Source of the DNA: Halichondria panicea
Lineage: Eukaryota > Porifera > Demospongiae > Suberitida > Halichondriidae
Length of the DNA: 64,000 bases
Assembly (NCBI RefSeq): GCF_963675165.1
Contig: NC_087383.1
Location: 3,068,979-3,132,978, forward strand
Direction of reading: 5' to 3'
Position numbers and translations under genes: made by a program. Under the pieces are notes generated by a model, which saw nothing but the letters and a program-made list of their open reading frames with translations, was not told where the DNA came from and did not search any database. Below are positions 10,263 to 21,699 of the stretch, one piece after another (position 1 is the first letter of the stretch; every line of letters starts with the position of its first letter).

Positions 10263-10530
10263 ATTTCAAACATTACAAACAACAATACATCAATACAGTA
10301 TTAAAATTGTATTAAACAAACGATGAGGATATAAAAGTGAAAGGTTTTTTTAAACATAGTTAGTTAACCATAGCAAGTCTGCACTCGGTTCACTGCAATT
10401 GTAAGATACTGCCTTTGACTTCTAAGCATCACCTGCATGCGTGAAGTACAAAAATATGTCACATAAAGCCAGTAGAATTATAACCAAGTATAAGAATAAT
10501 TAAAGTGCGTATAGATTAGGTACATAACAT
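10263..10530. other. Non-coding AT-rich DNA
   Basis: No gene, hairpin or repeat that could be supported was seen in this 270 bp stretch. Confidence 0.4.
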
Positions 10531-10880
10531 CAGTCATAGCATGAACAAAGTAAGGTTGTTCCACCCCCCTCTCCACTGATAGCATTCACTAGTCTGTTGA
10601 CAGGAGGTGGGGTTATTCACAGCATTGCAATGTTATTATGGGGCGAAATAAGACATCACTAACGTTTATTCATCCATTCATAGCATGAACTAAGTAAGGT
10701 TGTTCCACCCCCCCCCCCCCCCTCCACTGATAGCATTCACTAGCCTGTTGACAGGAGGTGGAGTTATTCACAGCATTGCAATGAAACTTAGGGGCGAAAT
10801 AAGACATCACTAACGTTTATTCATCCATTCATAGCATGAACAAAGTAAGGTTGTTCCACCCCCCCTCTCCCCCTCTCCCA
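10531..10880. repeat. Tandem repeat, unit about 145 bp, 2.4 copies
   Basis: Units begin near CATAGCATGAAC(A/T)AAGTAAGG at 10536, 10680 and 10830 and contain GTTGACAGGAGGTGG and AAGACATCACTAACG. A poly-C run varies between units and reaches 14 C at about 10709-10722. The third unit is cut after the C-run. The TTTATTCATCCATTCAT part recurs at 11015-11045. Confidence 0.8.
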
Positions 10881-11377
10881 AAAAAAAACAAGCGCATGCA
10901 GCTGCATGCGAGCTAGCTAAGTTTAATAGAACAGTGTGCAATTATTCAGTTGCACTAGCTATCTAAAACTAGCTACTCAAAGCTATCTAACTAATCTAAT
11001 CATCACTAACGGTTATTCATCCATTCATGTTTATTCATCCATTCATCGCAGATTAATTTTAACAGTTTATACAACAGCTATGTGGTTGTGATGTAGGTTA
11101 GACAGAATGCTTACTACGGTTAGTGGGAGTTGCATACTCTTCCTAATGAACTTCTCATTATAGTCGTTTTTACGCACAATTTAGTTTGCTAGACTATAAT
11201 AATGCAAATGAGTTCTTGTTGTGCTATTATAGAGCAGCATCAATATTCGGGCCCATCAACTATCTCGTATAGAGAGCAGATTGAGAAGTTGTCCTCCACC
11301 GACAATACTCGTTGTAAGGGCTAAACAACAAAGCTTAATACGAAAGTTTAATTAAACTGCGTTGTCCTATATATATC
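10881..11377. other. Intergenic repeat debris
   Basis: 10890-10985 repeats the 9960-10085 element and 11010-11050 repeats the ATTCATCCATTCAT tail of the tandem array. From 11050 to 11377 there is nothing gene-like. Confidence 0.4.
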
Positions 11378-11545
11378 GATAGATCGGTTAGAGTAATAAA
11401 ACAGTAATCTTGTACAGCTAAGGTCCTAGACTTCATCATATAATTGTTCAATGGTTTAGGTATCCTGACCATCCCTTTACATATGTTCACAGTGGCTATA
11501 ATTCATGATTTACTGGTTTTTAGGTACACTTTTGGTTAGGGGAGG
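11378..11545. repeat. Partial direct copy of the palindrome arm
   Basis: ATCGGTTAGAGTAATAAAAC through TTTTAGGTACACTTTTGGTT repeats 11778-11945 with few changes, giving a third copy of this part of the arm next to the long palindrome. Confidence 0.75.
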
Positions 11546-11557
11546 GTATAAATACAC

Positions 11558-12786
11558 GTACAGTTCATTTAGTCTAGAGAGTAGATTACCACAAATGTGT
11601 GAGTAGTTGTACTTAAATGTAAATATATTTTGATTGGAGCATTTCTAAGAAATGGTGTTGATACCCGTGTGTAGATGAATGACTGAACTACAACATATCC
11701 AAAAATTTTTCCATGGAAACATAAGATGGTGGGTTTGTGGTGATTAATAGAACAACAGCAAATTGTTATAGTGGGTAATCGGTTAGAGTAATAAAACACT
11801 AACTTTAAACAGCTAAGGTCTTAGACTTTTATCACACAATAGTTTAATGGTTTAGGTATCCTGACCATCCCTTTATGGGTCTTACATATGCTCACAGTGT
11901 CTATAATTCATGATTTACCGGTTTTTAGGTACACTTTTGGTTAGAGTAATATCTTCTGAAAATTTTATAGCTTAGCTTTAAAAGTTCTCTGGTAAGTTTA
12001 CAAATAAATGGGCTACATTTTGATACCAAGAACATCCTTTATGCTTATTTCATTGTTGAGATATCACTGAAAAACTACATATTCTCTATTGTTTTGATGA
12101 CATCACAAGCTGCTAACCACAAATCGATGACACTCAAATTAACCACGTAAGTGGGCGTACAATAACTGTACGCCCACTTTTAATTACGTTTGTGGTTGAT
12201 TAAAGCATCATTGGTTTGTGGTTTGTAGCTGCTGATGTCATCAAAACAGTAGAAAATAGTAAATTATGTAGCTTTTCAGTGTTATCTCAGCAATGGAATA
12301 AGCATATAGAATGTTCTTGGTATCAAAATGTAGCCCATTTATCTGTAAACTTACTATAGAAATTTGAAAGCTAAGCTATTAATTTTTCAAAAGTTATTAC
12401 TCTAACCAAAAGTGTACCTGAAAACCAGTAAATCATGAATTATAAACACTGTGAACATTTGTAACACCCATAAAGGGATGGCCAGGATACTTAAACCATT
12501 GAACAATTATGTGATGAAGTCTAGGACCTTAGCTGTACAAGATTACTGTTTTATTACTCTAACCATTACCCACTATAACAATTTGCTGTTGTTCTATTAA
12601 TCACCACAAACCCACCACCTTATGTTTCCATGGAAACATTTTTGGATATGTTGTAGTTCAGTCATTCATCTACACACGGGTATCAACACCATTTCTTAGA
12701 AATGCTCCAATCAAAATATATTTACATTTAAGTACAACTACTCACACATTTGTGGTAATCTACTCTCTAGACTAAATGAACTGTAC
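11558..12786. mobile_element. 1.2 kb near-perfect palindrome (foldback-like element)
   Basis: The left arm from GTACAGTTCATTTAGTCTAG (11558) is matched in reverse complement by the right arm ending at 12786. The arms run inward through the same blocks, and the centre is near 12164, where AAGTGGGCGTAC (12149-12160) pairs with GTACGCCCACTT (12168-12179) across only seven bases. Arms of about 600 bp differ by scattered substitutions and small indels. No transposase is present. Possibilities are a foldback transposon, or an inverted duplication of a repeat. Transcription across it would give a long hairpin RNA. Confidence 0.8.
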
Positions 12787-12949
12787 ATGTAGCTGTAAGC
12801 ACTGCACATGATTGTACACATAGTGAAAGCTAAGACAAAAGCTCATATGGACCTGTGTAACTGACAAATAAAATCTAGTACACCTCAAATGCACACAGAA
12901 CATAGCAAGGTGCACACACACACATCCACGCACGTGTTGAGAGGAATCT

Positions 12950-13490
12950 TGTCTTTGTTGGCATGGTGATCTACGAGACGATGCCAGAGTAAGGCCACAT
13001 CCAGCTGTGTGCTGGGCTCTCGTATGAGGAGCAATTGAACGAGGGAGGCAAACAGTTGCCCTGGGAACGTTGTCTCCAGCACTGATGCGTGACAGGTGTC
13101 AGCCACCGCCCTCAAATACTTGACCAGGGAGGTAGTCAACATGGGGCTGCATAATAAAGGGGAAGTATATGGAAGCATAAACACTAGTAATGCAGTGAAA
13201 CCGTGCAGTCTATTGTGGTCACGCAGGTCATCCTCTATAATACAGCCACTATTAGTCTACTCACAGACTACAATAATTAAGTTTTACAAAGGCGACAGAA
13301 TCACTAAGCACTTTTGCATAGAACACGTACATGTACAAACAGTGTTTATGACAAGAAACTAAACACATACATGTACACAAATAGCTAAATGAAGCAACAG
13401 CTAAACATTCCCTCTCACCTCCTGATCATGCAGGAACTTCATAAACCTGGTGTACTTAGGACTTGTCACATGATCTTAGAGCAACAAATA
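12950..13490 (-). pseudogene. Two EFR3-like helical-repeat exons
   Basis: On the minus strand an exon-like block at about 13482-13424 (SPKYTRFMKFLHDQE, donor GTGAGA) is followed in the same phase by a block at about 13154-12954 after ATGCAG (FASLVQLLLIREPSTQLDVA, then LLWHRLVDHHANKDKI). The helical wording, with hydrophobic repeats ending in L(V/I)D(R/H)H(A/D)N, recalls the HEAT-like EFR3 family (plasma-membrane scaffold of PI4-kinase), from memory and without alignment. No start, stop or other exons of such a gene were found. It is therefore probably a fragment of a duplicated gene. Function here is unlikely. Confidence 0.35.
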
Positions 13491-14261
13491 CGGACATGGT
13501 CGAAGATTTGAGTGGGGCTAAAGTGAGAGAGGAGGTTGTGGGGGGAGGGGCCTCAGATCAGGACTGGTGGGACGTAGTGTCACGTGAAAGAAGACTCGGA
13601 CACATGGTCCTTCGTCTGGACAGCTGCTGTGAGGAGAATGAGAATTGTAAAGCACTGGAATTGAACTGTGCACAAGCACAAAATACATGCACTATTTTAT
13701 TCGTACCACATAACTAACTAAAAATGCTCACCAATAAAACACCACACACCACTTGGTGTACAACATTTTAACGAATCTAAAAGTATACAAATGAACGTCT
13801 GCTTCTCTAGACAACCTGCCCAACCCTCCACATACACACTGGCTGGATCATGCATAAAGAAAATGGCATCTATTTTCACAGCGTTTGACCATCAAACGTA
13901 TCAGAGAGAATAATCTCACGCCCATATTGCTGATTTGCTTGAAATGCACACCACCATCATAGCAATGTACCAGCAAGGGGCTTTTGTTGTGAGCATCAAT
14001 GGTAGGCCATGGCATTCAGTTGCTATTGATGAGTCACATGAAATGCAGGTACTTTCTGATAAGAACATTTTGTGCAATCAGATCTTAATTAGAAATGGGA
14101 GGCTCACTATCAAACCCTATAAGGTGTTAGGTATTCTGAAAATAATTTTCTTCTACCAACTAGATCAAAACTATAAAGGAAACAATTTTACTTTTCCCTA
14201 TAGTGATCGAGATCTCAGTTCTCTCAACTCTGGCAATCAATACGGCTCAAAGACATTCTTA
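13491..14261. repeat. Duplicated segment, second copy, with transposon-like frame
   Basis: Matches 8490-9700 without the solo LTR. Plus-strand 13935-14267 reads MYQQGAFVVSINGRPWHSVA followed by IDESHEM, wording seen in animal transposon-derived proteins of the (W/F)(H/S)(S/A)(V/I)A(I/L)D(E/Q)(A/S)HE type. No upstream catalytic domain is present, so it is treated as transposon debris. The plus-strand frame 13463-13717 is an antisense reading of the same segment. Confidence 0.4.
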
Positions 14262-16141
14262 AAGTGATTGAGCTCACCTTTGGTAGCGCTGACTTATCAC
14301 AGCTGTTGGTCCAATTCTCCAGAACTCTGAGCTTCCCCTCGAGGTGCAACTGCAAGTGACAGAAGAGAAAATAGCTCCAATAATAATTAGTATATAGACA
14401 CTGAAAGAGCAGATTACCAGGGACATAATTATTGCAGTGCTTATAATTATAGCTGCTCAAAGTGGTCATAAAGCTTCAACAGAACAACCAACCTGTATAT
14501 TAAAATAGATGCATGTACCCTGGGAGCAGTGCAGACGTCGATCAGTCAAGTATTTATTAACAGCTGTAGGCACACACTTGCCCAACCCACTCACCAGAGA
14601 GGACACCCTGATAGTGCCACCACTGTGTTCCTCATCTCTAACCCTGCTTTCAATGGTCAGCTTGTAAATCGAGGTATGGGAAAAATGCTCCAATGTAAAC
14701 ACTGAAAGAGTAGTACTTCAGAAACGACATACAGGTTGGTTGTCCTATATTGCAGTGCTTGTAATTATAGCTGATACAAGGGTGTTCAGTCATGCAAAGT
14801 AGATTACCTTACCATAACAACCAATCGTGATCCATTAATCTAAACATCTTCATACATACAAAATTCAGTCCATAATAAAAGAGAGAGAGTATCGAGTGTA
14901 TATCGTTACCTTGCATCAGATGTATTCGGAGTGTAACGTTACACCCTGTCTGAACAACTTGTGGCATAAAATGTTTCTGCCTCGAGGTAAGTAGCGGCTT
15001 CGGGTACTCGGATTGTTTGGTTAAAAAGCAGGAAGTTACGTCACTTTCCGAATACATTTGACGCAAGGTAATGCTACGTTGGATACTCCCTCTCTTTTAT
15101 TATGGACTCTTGCTATTAGCGGCCTCTCAAAACTGGTAAGAAACTTAAGCAACTGTAATCACATGACGTACGTACATGTACTGACACCATTTTATGAAAG
15201 AGAGAGTATAATTATACAAAGCAGTACATTCAGCGTGGGATTAATATAAGGACTGCACATTTCCATGCAGTGCATACTGTACAATGTAACTATAGTAACT
15301 CACACGGTTCACTCTGATAACTTAATTTGATATGATCTTCATCAAAAAAGCAACGGGATGTTTTACTTGATTGGCTACTGTATCAGCTTGTCCCAAAACT
15401 GCTCACCCGTGGCACCTGTTGCACTTACACGCTCTGACCCAGCCAGGTCAACCAGGCTCTGAACACAGAGAAGGAGGTAAAATCATCATAATAACAATAA
15501 CTTATATGTACATTTACACATACATAGTCTGTACGTGTAGATCAAATTAAAGCAAAATAGTCGACCTAGTGTATGTTCACAGCTGTAGGCACACACTTGC
15601 CCAACCCCACTCACCAGAGAGGACACCCTGATAGTAGTGCCATCACTGAGTTCCTCATCTCTAACCCTGCTTTCAATGGTCAGTTTGGATATTGTGTGTG
15701 ATTTGGAGTTGTGATCGGCAGATCCAAATGTCCGGTTCTCTGAGAAGAAGAGATTATACACATTACCAGCACATCAGGTGCACAGGCAGCATGCATGTAC
15801 ATGTACACACAAGGCTAAGTCTGAGAGGTCACACTAGGGCAGACCAACAGTGGCTGTAATAAAGAGGTGACATGCTAACACAGGTTGCATGAAACCAACC
15901 CTATGGAGACTGGGCCATTAACCTGGCTACAGGGTGATCACATTAGACAGACAGGTTCACAAAAGTGCACAAGTGATAGTGACTTACTCTCCCCGATCTC
16001 AATGAGACTAGTAAATATCTTGGGGAGGGAAATCGGCTCCTCAGACAACCCAACCAGCTTATGAGTTAGCCTAGCTTGCACTAATTTAAATTTATTAGTC
16101 ATAAAAGTGCAACAAAAGCTGTGCTGCCTAGCAGCAGCCAT
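14262..16141 (-). pseudogene. Kinesin motor fragment gene with duplicated exon
   Basis: On the minus strand, three consecutive exons splice in phase: 16141-15988 (starts MAAARQHSF, ends LIEIGE), 15739-15615 (TISKLTIESRVRDEE, then TTIRVSSL) and 15458-15407 (SLVDLAGSERVSATGATG). DLAGSE is the switch II signature of kinesin motors, and the preceding block fits the strand before it, as in kinesin-7. The P-loop, switch I (NxxSSR) and the INKSL helix are absent. The LTIESRVRDEE exon is duplicated at 14690-14598, and another exon-like block (HLEGKLRVLENWTN) lies at 14345-14270. A 240 bp MITE separates the pieces. It is most likely a fragment left by duplication. A short expressed protein from the intact first three exons cannot be ruled out. 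Confidence 0.5.
14869..15105. mobile_element. MITE with long terminal inverted repeats
   Basis: The left end CCATAATAAAAGAGAGAGAG and right end CCCTCTCTTTTATTATGG are inverted, and similarity continues inwards (CGTTACCTTGCATCAGATG against the inverse of CGCAAGGTAATGC, and TATTCGGA against TCCGAATA). About 237 bp, no coding capacity. The target duplication is not clear, so the family is not assigned. Confidence 0.6.
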
Positions 16142-16581
16142 CCGACACTCTCGAACTTAGGTAATTTGCTAATTTCTACGACAGCTACGTTGACAATTAT
16201 GTTTTAATGTCGCGTCCTAAATGAGGTAAATATAGCCACACCCTGCATCGTTTTTGGAAAACATGTTCTAGAAATTGAGGCAAGTATAGACTGAGTAGAG
16301 CTACCTATAATCAGATGCGACATCAGGTTTTTAACATAATGTTTAACCTCCAAAAGAAGCGACCTCTGGCTTAAAAAGTGTCACTTTAATTAAAGGTCTT
16401 ACGGCAATCACATTTCTTACTTGAATACGTCAGGTTCATTACTGACAGGGAGACAATATTATTGATGAACCAGACAATAATCTATGGCTGATCAATTGAC
16501 TCACAACCGGAGAATGCTTTAGCAATGGAGCCAGGTTTCATCTTGTGAAAATCAAATGTCTTTGGTGGGTGTGGTATTAAA
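16142..16581. other. Intergenic DNA upstream of the second NLR gene
   Basis: AT-rich, without exon-like blocks or repeats that could be supported. Confidence 0.4.
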
Positions 16582-16639
16582 TGCAAAAAGTGGGTGTATC
16601 TCATTCTTAGATATCTGAGATACACCCACTTTTTTTGCA
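16582..16639. repeat. Hairpin just upstream of NLR receptor 2
   Basis: TGCAAAAAGTGGGTGTATCT and the inverse AGATACACCCACTTTTTTTGCA form a stem of about 22 bp with a 12 bp loop, 75 bp before the start codon. It could be a tiny MITE or a regulatory hairpin. In the first copy only the last bases remain, next to the retroelement. Confidence 0.6.
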
Positions 16640-16712
16640 AGTCATGCCAAAAACAACAACACACCTAAGAGAGATCTAGAGCTAGCTGCAAGGCACAGAT
16701 TTATTTGCTGGA

Positions 16713-19700
16713 ATGGCCACTAAAGAGCAGAACCAAGGTATAAAGACTATCATGTTTCCTATGAAGGATAAAACCAATGATTGCTAAAGCATAACACCCT
16801 CATTGGTGATTGCTAACCTTGTGTGCTTGCTATCTATTTTCAGAGCTCACAATTGACGATCTGAAGACAGAAATGAAACTGACTGATGAGCAGCTCAATA
16901 CAGCAATAAAGGAACCAGATCTACCCGAGTTAGCAGCATGTTTCGACAATGTTCACAAAGGCTATCTTGAAAAATTGGAGCTCTCACCTGGAGAGCAAAC
17001 TGACGTGAGGACTAGAGCATATGTAGATGGCACTCTGGCAGGAATGTTGCTAGCTTTGAAATTCTGGATTCTGACCAACGGACTGGACGCCACCTTCCAA
17101 GCTCTGCTACTCATCATACTCTCCCTGCTCAAAGAAGACGTTGCTGTTCGAGTGTGCAAGTACTTGTCTGACAAATGTGAGTCTGTCATGTGAGAGTGTG
17201 GTTAGTGTGGTCATTGTGATACCATACGTTGTGGGAGTGATTGCAACCAAATAAGGCACTCTTCAACTTAATTGCTATTGTTACACATACAATTCTCTAT
17301 TAACTATCACCAGGAATGGTACTCACCTATTGTTTTGTTTCCCCAGACTCCACCACCTCGTGTCCCCCCTCCCGAGAGAGGGTCCTGCTGAACCACAAGC
17401 TGTCCTTGTACAGGGACTACCTACAAAGTTTCTACAGAGAACCAGACTCCACATCAGCCACACAATGGCCTCACGTCCCAATAAAAACAATTTTCAAACT
17501 GGCCATGATTCAGAAGGAAAAAATACAGAGAGGAAGAATCGACGATGAATTTTTTAGATTATCAATCACAGGAAAAATTGACGATATTTTACTTTTAAAG
17601 ACTCCTGTTAACTTGATGAATATTTTCTCTGAGATTGGGGATAGACGAAACTTTGTTTTGATTGAAGGAGCTCCCGGCTCTGGCAAGAGCACCCTTGCTC
17701 TACACATCTGTCAGGAGTGGGCAAAGAGGAAACTTTTCCAAGAGTTCGATATTGCAATCCTTATCAGACTGAGAGATCCCCTCGTTAGAGAAGCCATTAC
17801 AATTTCTGACTTACTTCCCTGCACAAACAAAGCGATGGCTAATGAAACAGAGACTGCAATTATGTCACTGTATGGCAAAGGTGTACTGTGGGTGCTAGAC
17901 GGATGGGACGAACTTCCTTCTGACCTCCCTAGAGACTCAATCATCAACAAACTAATTCGACCAGGCACGTCACAAGAACGTCCGCTACACAAATCCACCA
18001 TGATTATAACATCTCGACCATCATCTTCGGCTGAGCTCCACCCACTTGTATCGTCCAGAGTGGAGGTGTTGGGGTTCACTCCTCATGAATTAGAACAGTA
18101 TTTTACCGAGTGTCTGGAAGGTGACTCACAAGCTGTGCAGACTCTACTGGAGAGAATTCGAGAGAACCCGGTAGAAGGTAGCTGCTACCTCCCCCTCAAT
18201 GCTTCCATTGTCGTTAATTGCTTCTTGTCTGATAACCACTCACTCCCAACATCCAACCACGGGATATTCATATCAGTTGTCCAGAGCTCTCTCAAGAGAT
18301 ACCTCCAGGATAGGTTGGGGAAGACCACTCCAGTGGGAGACATCACATCCCCAGACTCACTGCCCTCGGAAATCAGAACACAGACCGTACAAATGTGTCA
18401 ACTTGCATATCATGGGATCGAAAAAAACAAAGCAACATTTACTGACAATGATTTGGCCGTTCTTCGCATTACGAAGGAAATTTCAAACGTTGGACTATTA
18501 CAAACTGTTCCCAGTATCATTAGCGATGGTCATCTGGTTTACTACTGCTTTCTCCACCTGTCTATTCAAGAGCTACTAGCAGCAATCCACATCTCTCTCA
18601 TGTCTCCCAAGCAACAAATTTCTGTATTCCAGGAGCTGTTTGGTAGTCCTCGATTCAGTGCAGTCTTCCAGTTTTATGCTGGTATCACCAAACTGAGTAC
18701 TAGTAGACCAATCCTCAGTTTGCTACCTCGATTCTTGTGTCCAGTTCCAGCCACTGTTTTTGATCTGGTCAGAAAGGTTGTCAAAAATGAGAAAGAGAAA
18801 GGGCATGGTGAGCCGAAGCCCCTTTTGTTGTCCCTTATCAATTGTTTGTACGAAGCTGAAGACTCGCGACTGTGTGTGTTTGTGGCTAATCTTCTTAATC
18901 ACAATCTACATCTTAATCGCACTACAATGAATCCTATTGACTGCCTCTCTGTTGGATATTTCGCATCAGTTTGTTTCAACACCAGTAATGGATTCACACT
19001 TAGCCTCCACAGTTGCTCTATTGGTGACCAAGGCTGCAAATTTCTGGCCCGAGGACTCTCCAAGTGTCCCAACTCTAATAATGATATTCCTACAGCAGGG
19101 ATACACATCGCTGAGATTATCGAGAACACTAATTCAATATCTAAATTGGATTTGTCTTGTAATGCCATTGGTAACAGTGAACTCAGCACACTCTGTGAGG
19201 CCTTGTCAACTAACACATCATTAAAAAGTCTCAATCTCTCCCTCTGCTCACTATCTCTCGACGATCACGGAGCAATCCCTCGACTACTGAACACAAATAA
19301 TACTCTTGAAAGCCTTAATTTATCAAGCAATGTTGTTGGTAACACTGAGCTGAAGAATATCTGTGAGGCCTTGTCAACTGACGCATCATTAAAGAGCCTG
19401 GACCTGGGAAATTGCTCACTAACAATATCAGACGACAATGGAGCTGCCCTCTATCAACTTCTGAATACAAACAATTCCCTCGAATGTCTTAATTTGTCTG
19501 ATAACACAGTAACTAGCTGTCGTCACATTGCTGCTGGACTTGCAGTCAATAAGACTCTGAGAAGATTGGACTTGTATAACTGTGAACTGACTGATCAGAG
19601 TATCGAGGAGCTATCAACTGGACTGATCAACAAGATTGAATCACTGCACATTTGGGATAATGCCTCAATAACAGAAGATGGAATGAAGACGCTTGCCAGA

Positions 19701-19856
19701 CATCTAACCACCCACTGCTCTGAACTGACACTATTGTTGATACCCATCCACCTAAGATCCTGTATCGAGACAGTATTCAGGGACACTAACAAAGAGAGAA
19801 AGAGAAATGGACTACCCAAGATTAATGTGTATCCATTAATTGATTGTGATTATTAA
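16713..19856 (+). CDS. NLR receptor 2 (Death-fold, NACHT, LRR)
   Basis: Exons 16713-16737, 16844-17176 and 17347-19856 join in phase 1 to give 955 residues, and the intron positions are identical to the first copy. Domain order: eight-residue leader, death-fold domain (about 9-119), NACHT with Walker A GAPGSGKST (about 227-235) and Walker B VLWVLDGWDEL (about 298-308), a helical linker with HLSIQELLAAIHI, and leucine-rich repeats. Two extra LRR units lie at about 19230-19405 (LNLSLCSLSLDDHGAIPRLL, LESLNLSSNVVGNTELKNIC), which accounts for the 59-residue difference from copy 1. Differences from copy 1 are spread through NACHT (for example around the ETETAIMSLYGKG stretch) and the LRRs. Expected role: cytosolic innate-immune receptor or apoptosis regulator in oligomeric complexes. 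Both copies have full frames and intact NTP-binding motifs. Confidence 0.9.
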
Positions 19857-20480
19857 TTTATAATTAATTGATTGATTTATAATTAATGAGAAATGGACTA
19901 CCCGAGATTGTTGTGTATTAGAGATAAGAGAGATTAATGTTGTTTATAATTAATGATGTTTAGTAAATTATAATTATGTTTAGTTATAATTATATTATGA
20001 CTATTGTTGTTATTAATTAATTAATTAATGTTAATTAATTTGTTGTGTTATGCATCTAATCTCTATCATTGGTCAATATAATTATAGCACATGTACAGAT
20101 GGTGACGAGTGAATTCAATGCTTCCTACTGACACGGAGAGCATGTCATGCACTAGCTGTATGTATGTAACTGAATACACTATTGTAATAATGCTATAATC
20201 TCCACCTAGCTAGCCTCTTTCACAGGCTTTCAAGAGAAGTGTGGCCTGGGCCGGGATCGAGGCTAATCTCGACATGATTTACTTTTGACAACAATTATAT
20301 TATTACTAGGACAATTTACAAAACAGTTAGTGCACAGAAGACTAGAAGTATGTCGGCACATTACATAACAATTACCTAAAAACAAATCAGTTGGAATTGG
20401 TCAATATAGCACAGTAATAATGATGGTTTAAATTCAATGCTCCCTACAGTGTCACAGAGAGCACATGCACTGTACGTATA
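19857..20480. other. AT-rich NLR2 3' flank
   Basis: TTAATTAATT-type low-complexity DNA covers 19857-20060. A few GC-rich bases near 20215-20280 (GCCTGGGCCGGGATCGAGGC) look like repeat debris. No gene is seen. Confidence 0.5.
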
Positions 20481-20941
20481 AAACTGTCAATGAATGTAGT
20501 GGAAATCCAATTCAACGCTCTGTCGATTTTTGTTCATGAGGAAGATGAGCAGATTAACGTTTACTTTGGCCCTTTCAAACATCTTCATGATTGCTAGGCC
20601 CTCGTACTGCAGCTGAAGGAGGTCCTGTGTGGGGAGAAGAGAGGGCAGTGAAACACTTCAACTGGTGTATAAGACAAAGAATGCATATATTTGTAAGACA
20701 AATGAATACATGTACTTACATACACCGTACAAGCATACCAACACTATACCTGACACAAGGCAGTAAACTTCTTAAACACTTTACGTACCTACCAAATTAA
20801 TTCTACCTGCACACACACCTCACCTGGAGGACCTTCTCTATCTTCCTGATGTGATCTCAAACACAACATTTCCGAACCTGAACCTGGGCGAGTAAGAAAT
20901 AATGTTTTCACATAATTATAGCATAACGTTGCACATAAGAT

Positions 20942-21181
20942 CAAAGCCGTAGCAAGCAGTCAGGCTGGTCAGGTTTTGGCCTAACCACTTTTTGCAGCTG
21001 GGTAGGTAATGGTCGTAAATATTGTAAGTGATAATGCGCATGCTGTTTTGGTGAGGAAAAGTGATGACCTTTTTCTTAGGTAAAAAATTCACCACTGTAT
21101 AAAAGTTCCAATAGTAGAAAAGCAGCTGACCTTTGATTGTAAGTTGGCCTGACCACTTTAAAGTTGCTTGCTACGCCCCTG
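20942..21181. mobile_element. hAT-type MITE, copy 2
   Basis: Nearly identical to 6474-6713, with the same CAGGGGCG-type end at 21181 and the same flanks. It was carried along by the segmental duplication. Confidence 0.6.
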
Positions 21182-21699
21182 CATGAAGATTGGGGCATAA
21201 AAATAAGTTAATAGCCTCACACTGGAGGAATTGTTAAAGTCTAGATTAGTAGTAGAGTCTGAGCTTCAGTCAAACAGTGGACAAAGTACGTACCAGAGCA
21301 ATTAATGGCACATGTGATGATTATCATGTTGTTTAATAGAAGTATGCTAGTATAATGGCTACTCTCACTCAAGTATACGGAGACTCACAGAGTGGGTGGA
21401 GCATATCTCCATGAACGCTGATGTATGGATGATTGGCTTGGTCACGTCAGAGTACTTGTCGATACCCAGCCTTCTGTCCAGGGGGTCCACTGTCGATGCT
21501 CGCAAGAACTCTCTGTGGGGGGTACAATGAGTGTATGTATATTCATACCCTCTGCATGGCAACAAAAATAGCTAATGTGCAATTTAGATCATACGATACT
21601 TTAGTAGAAGGTAGAAACACACATGGCATCATCACATGACCATCATTCGTACATACACACTTTCAACTATTTGACTACAAATTCAGTTTTGGTTATCAC

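Noticed and set aside
10531-10880. Possible CRISPR-like direct repeats
   Set aside because: Units are 145 bp and contiguous with no spacer pattern, in a eukaryotic context. A plain tandem repeat.
13463-13717. 84-codon plus-strand frame (VEDLSGAKVREEV region)
   Set aside because: It runs antisense over the EFR3-like exon and is disrupted in the duplicate at 8540-8760.
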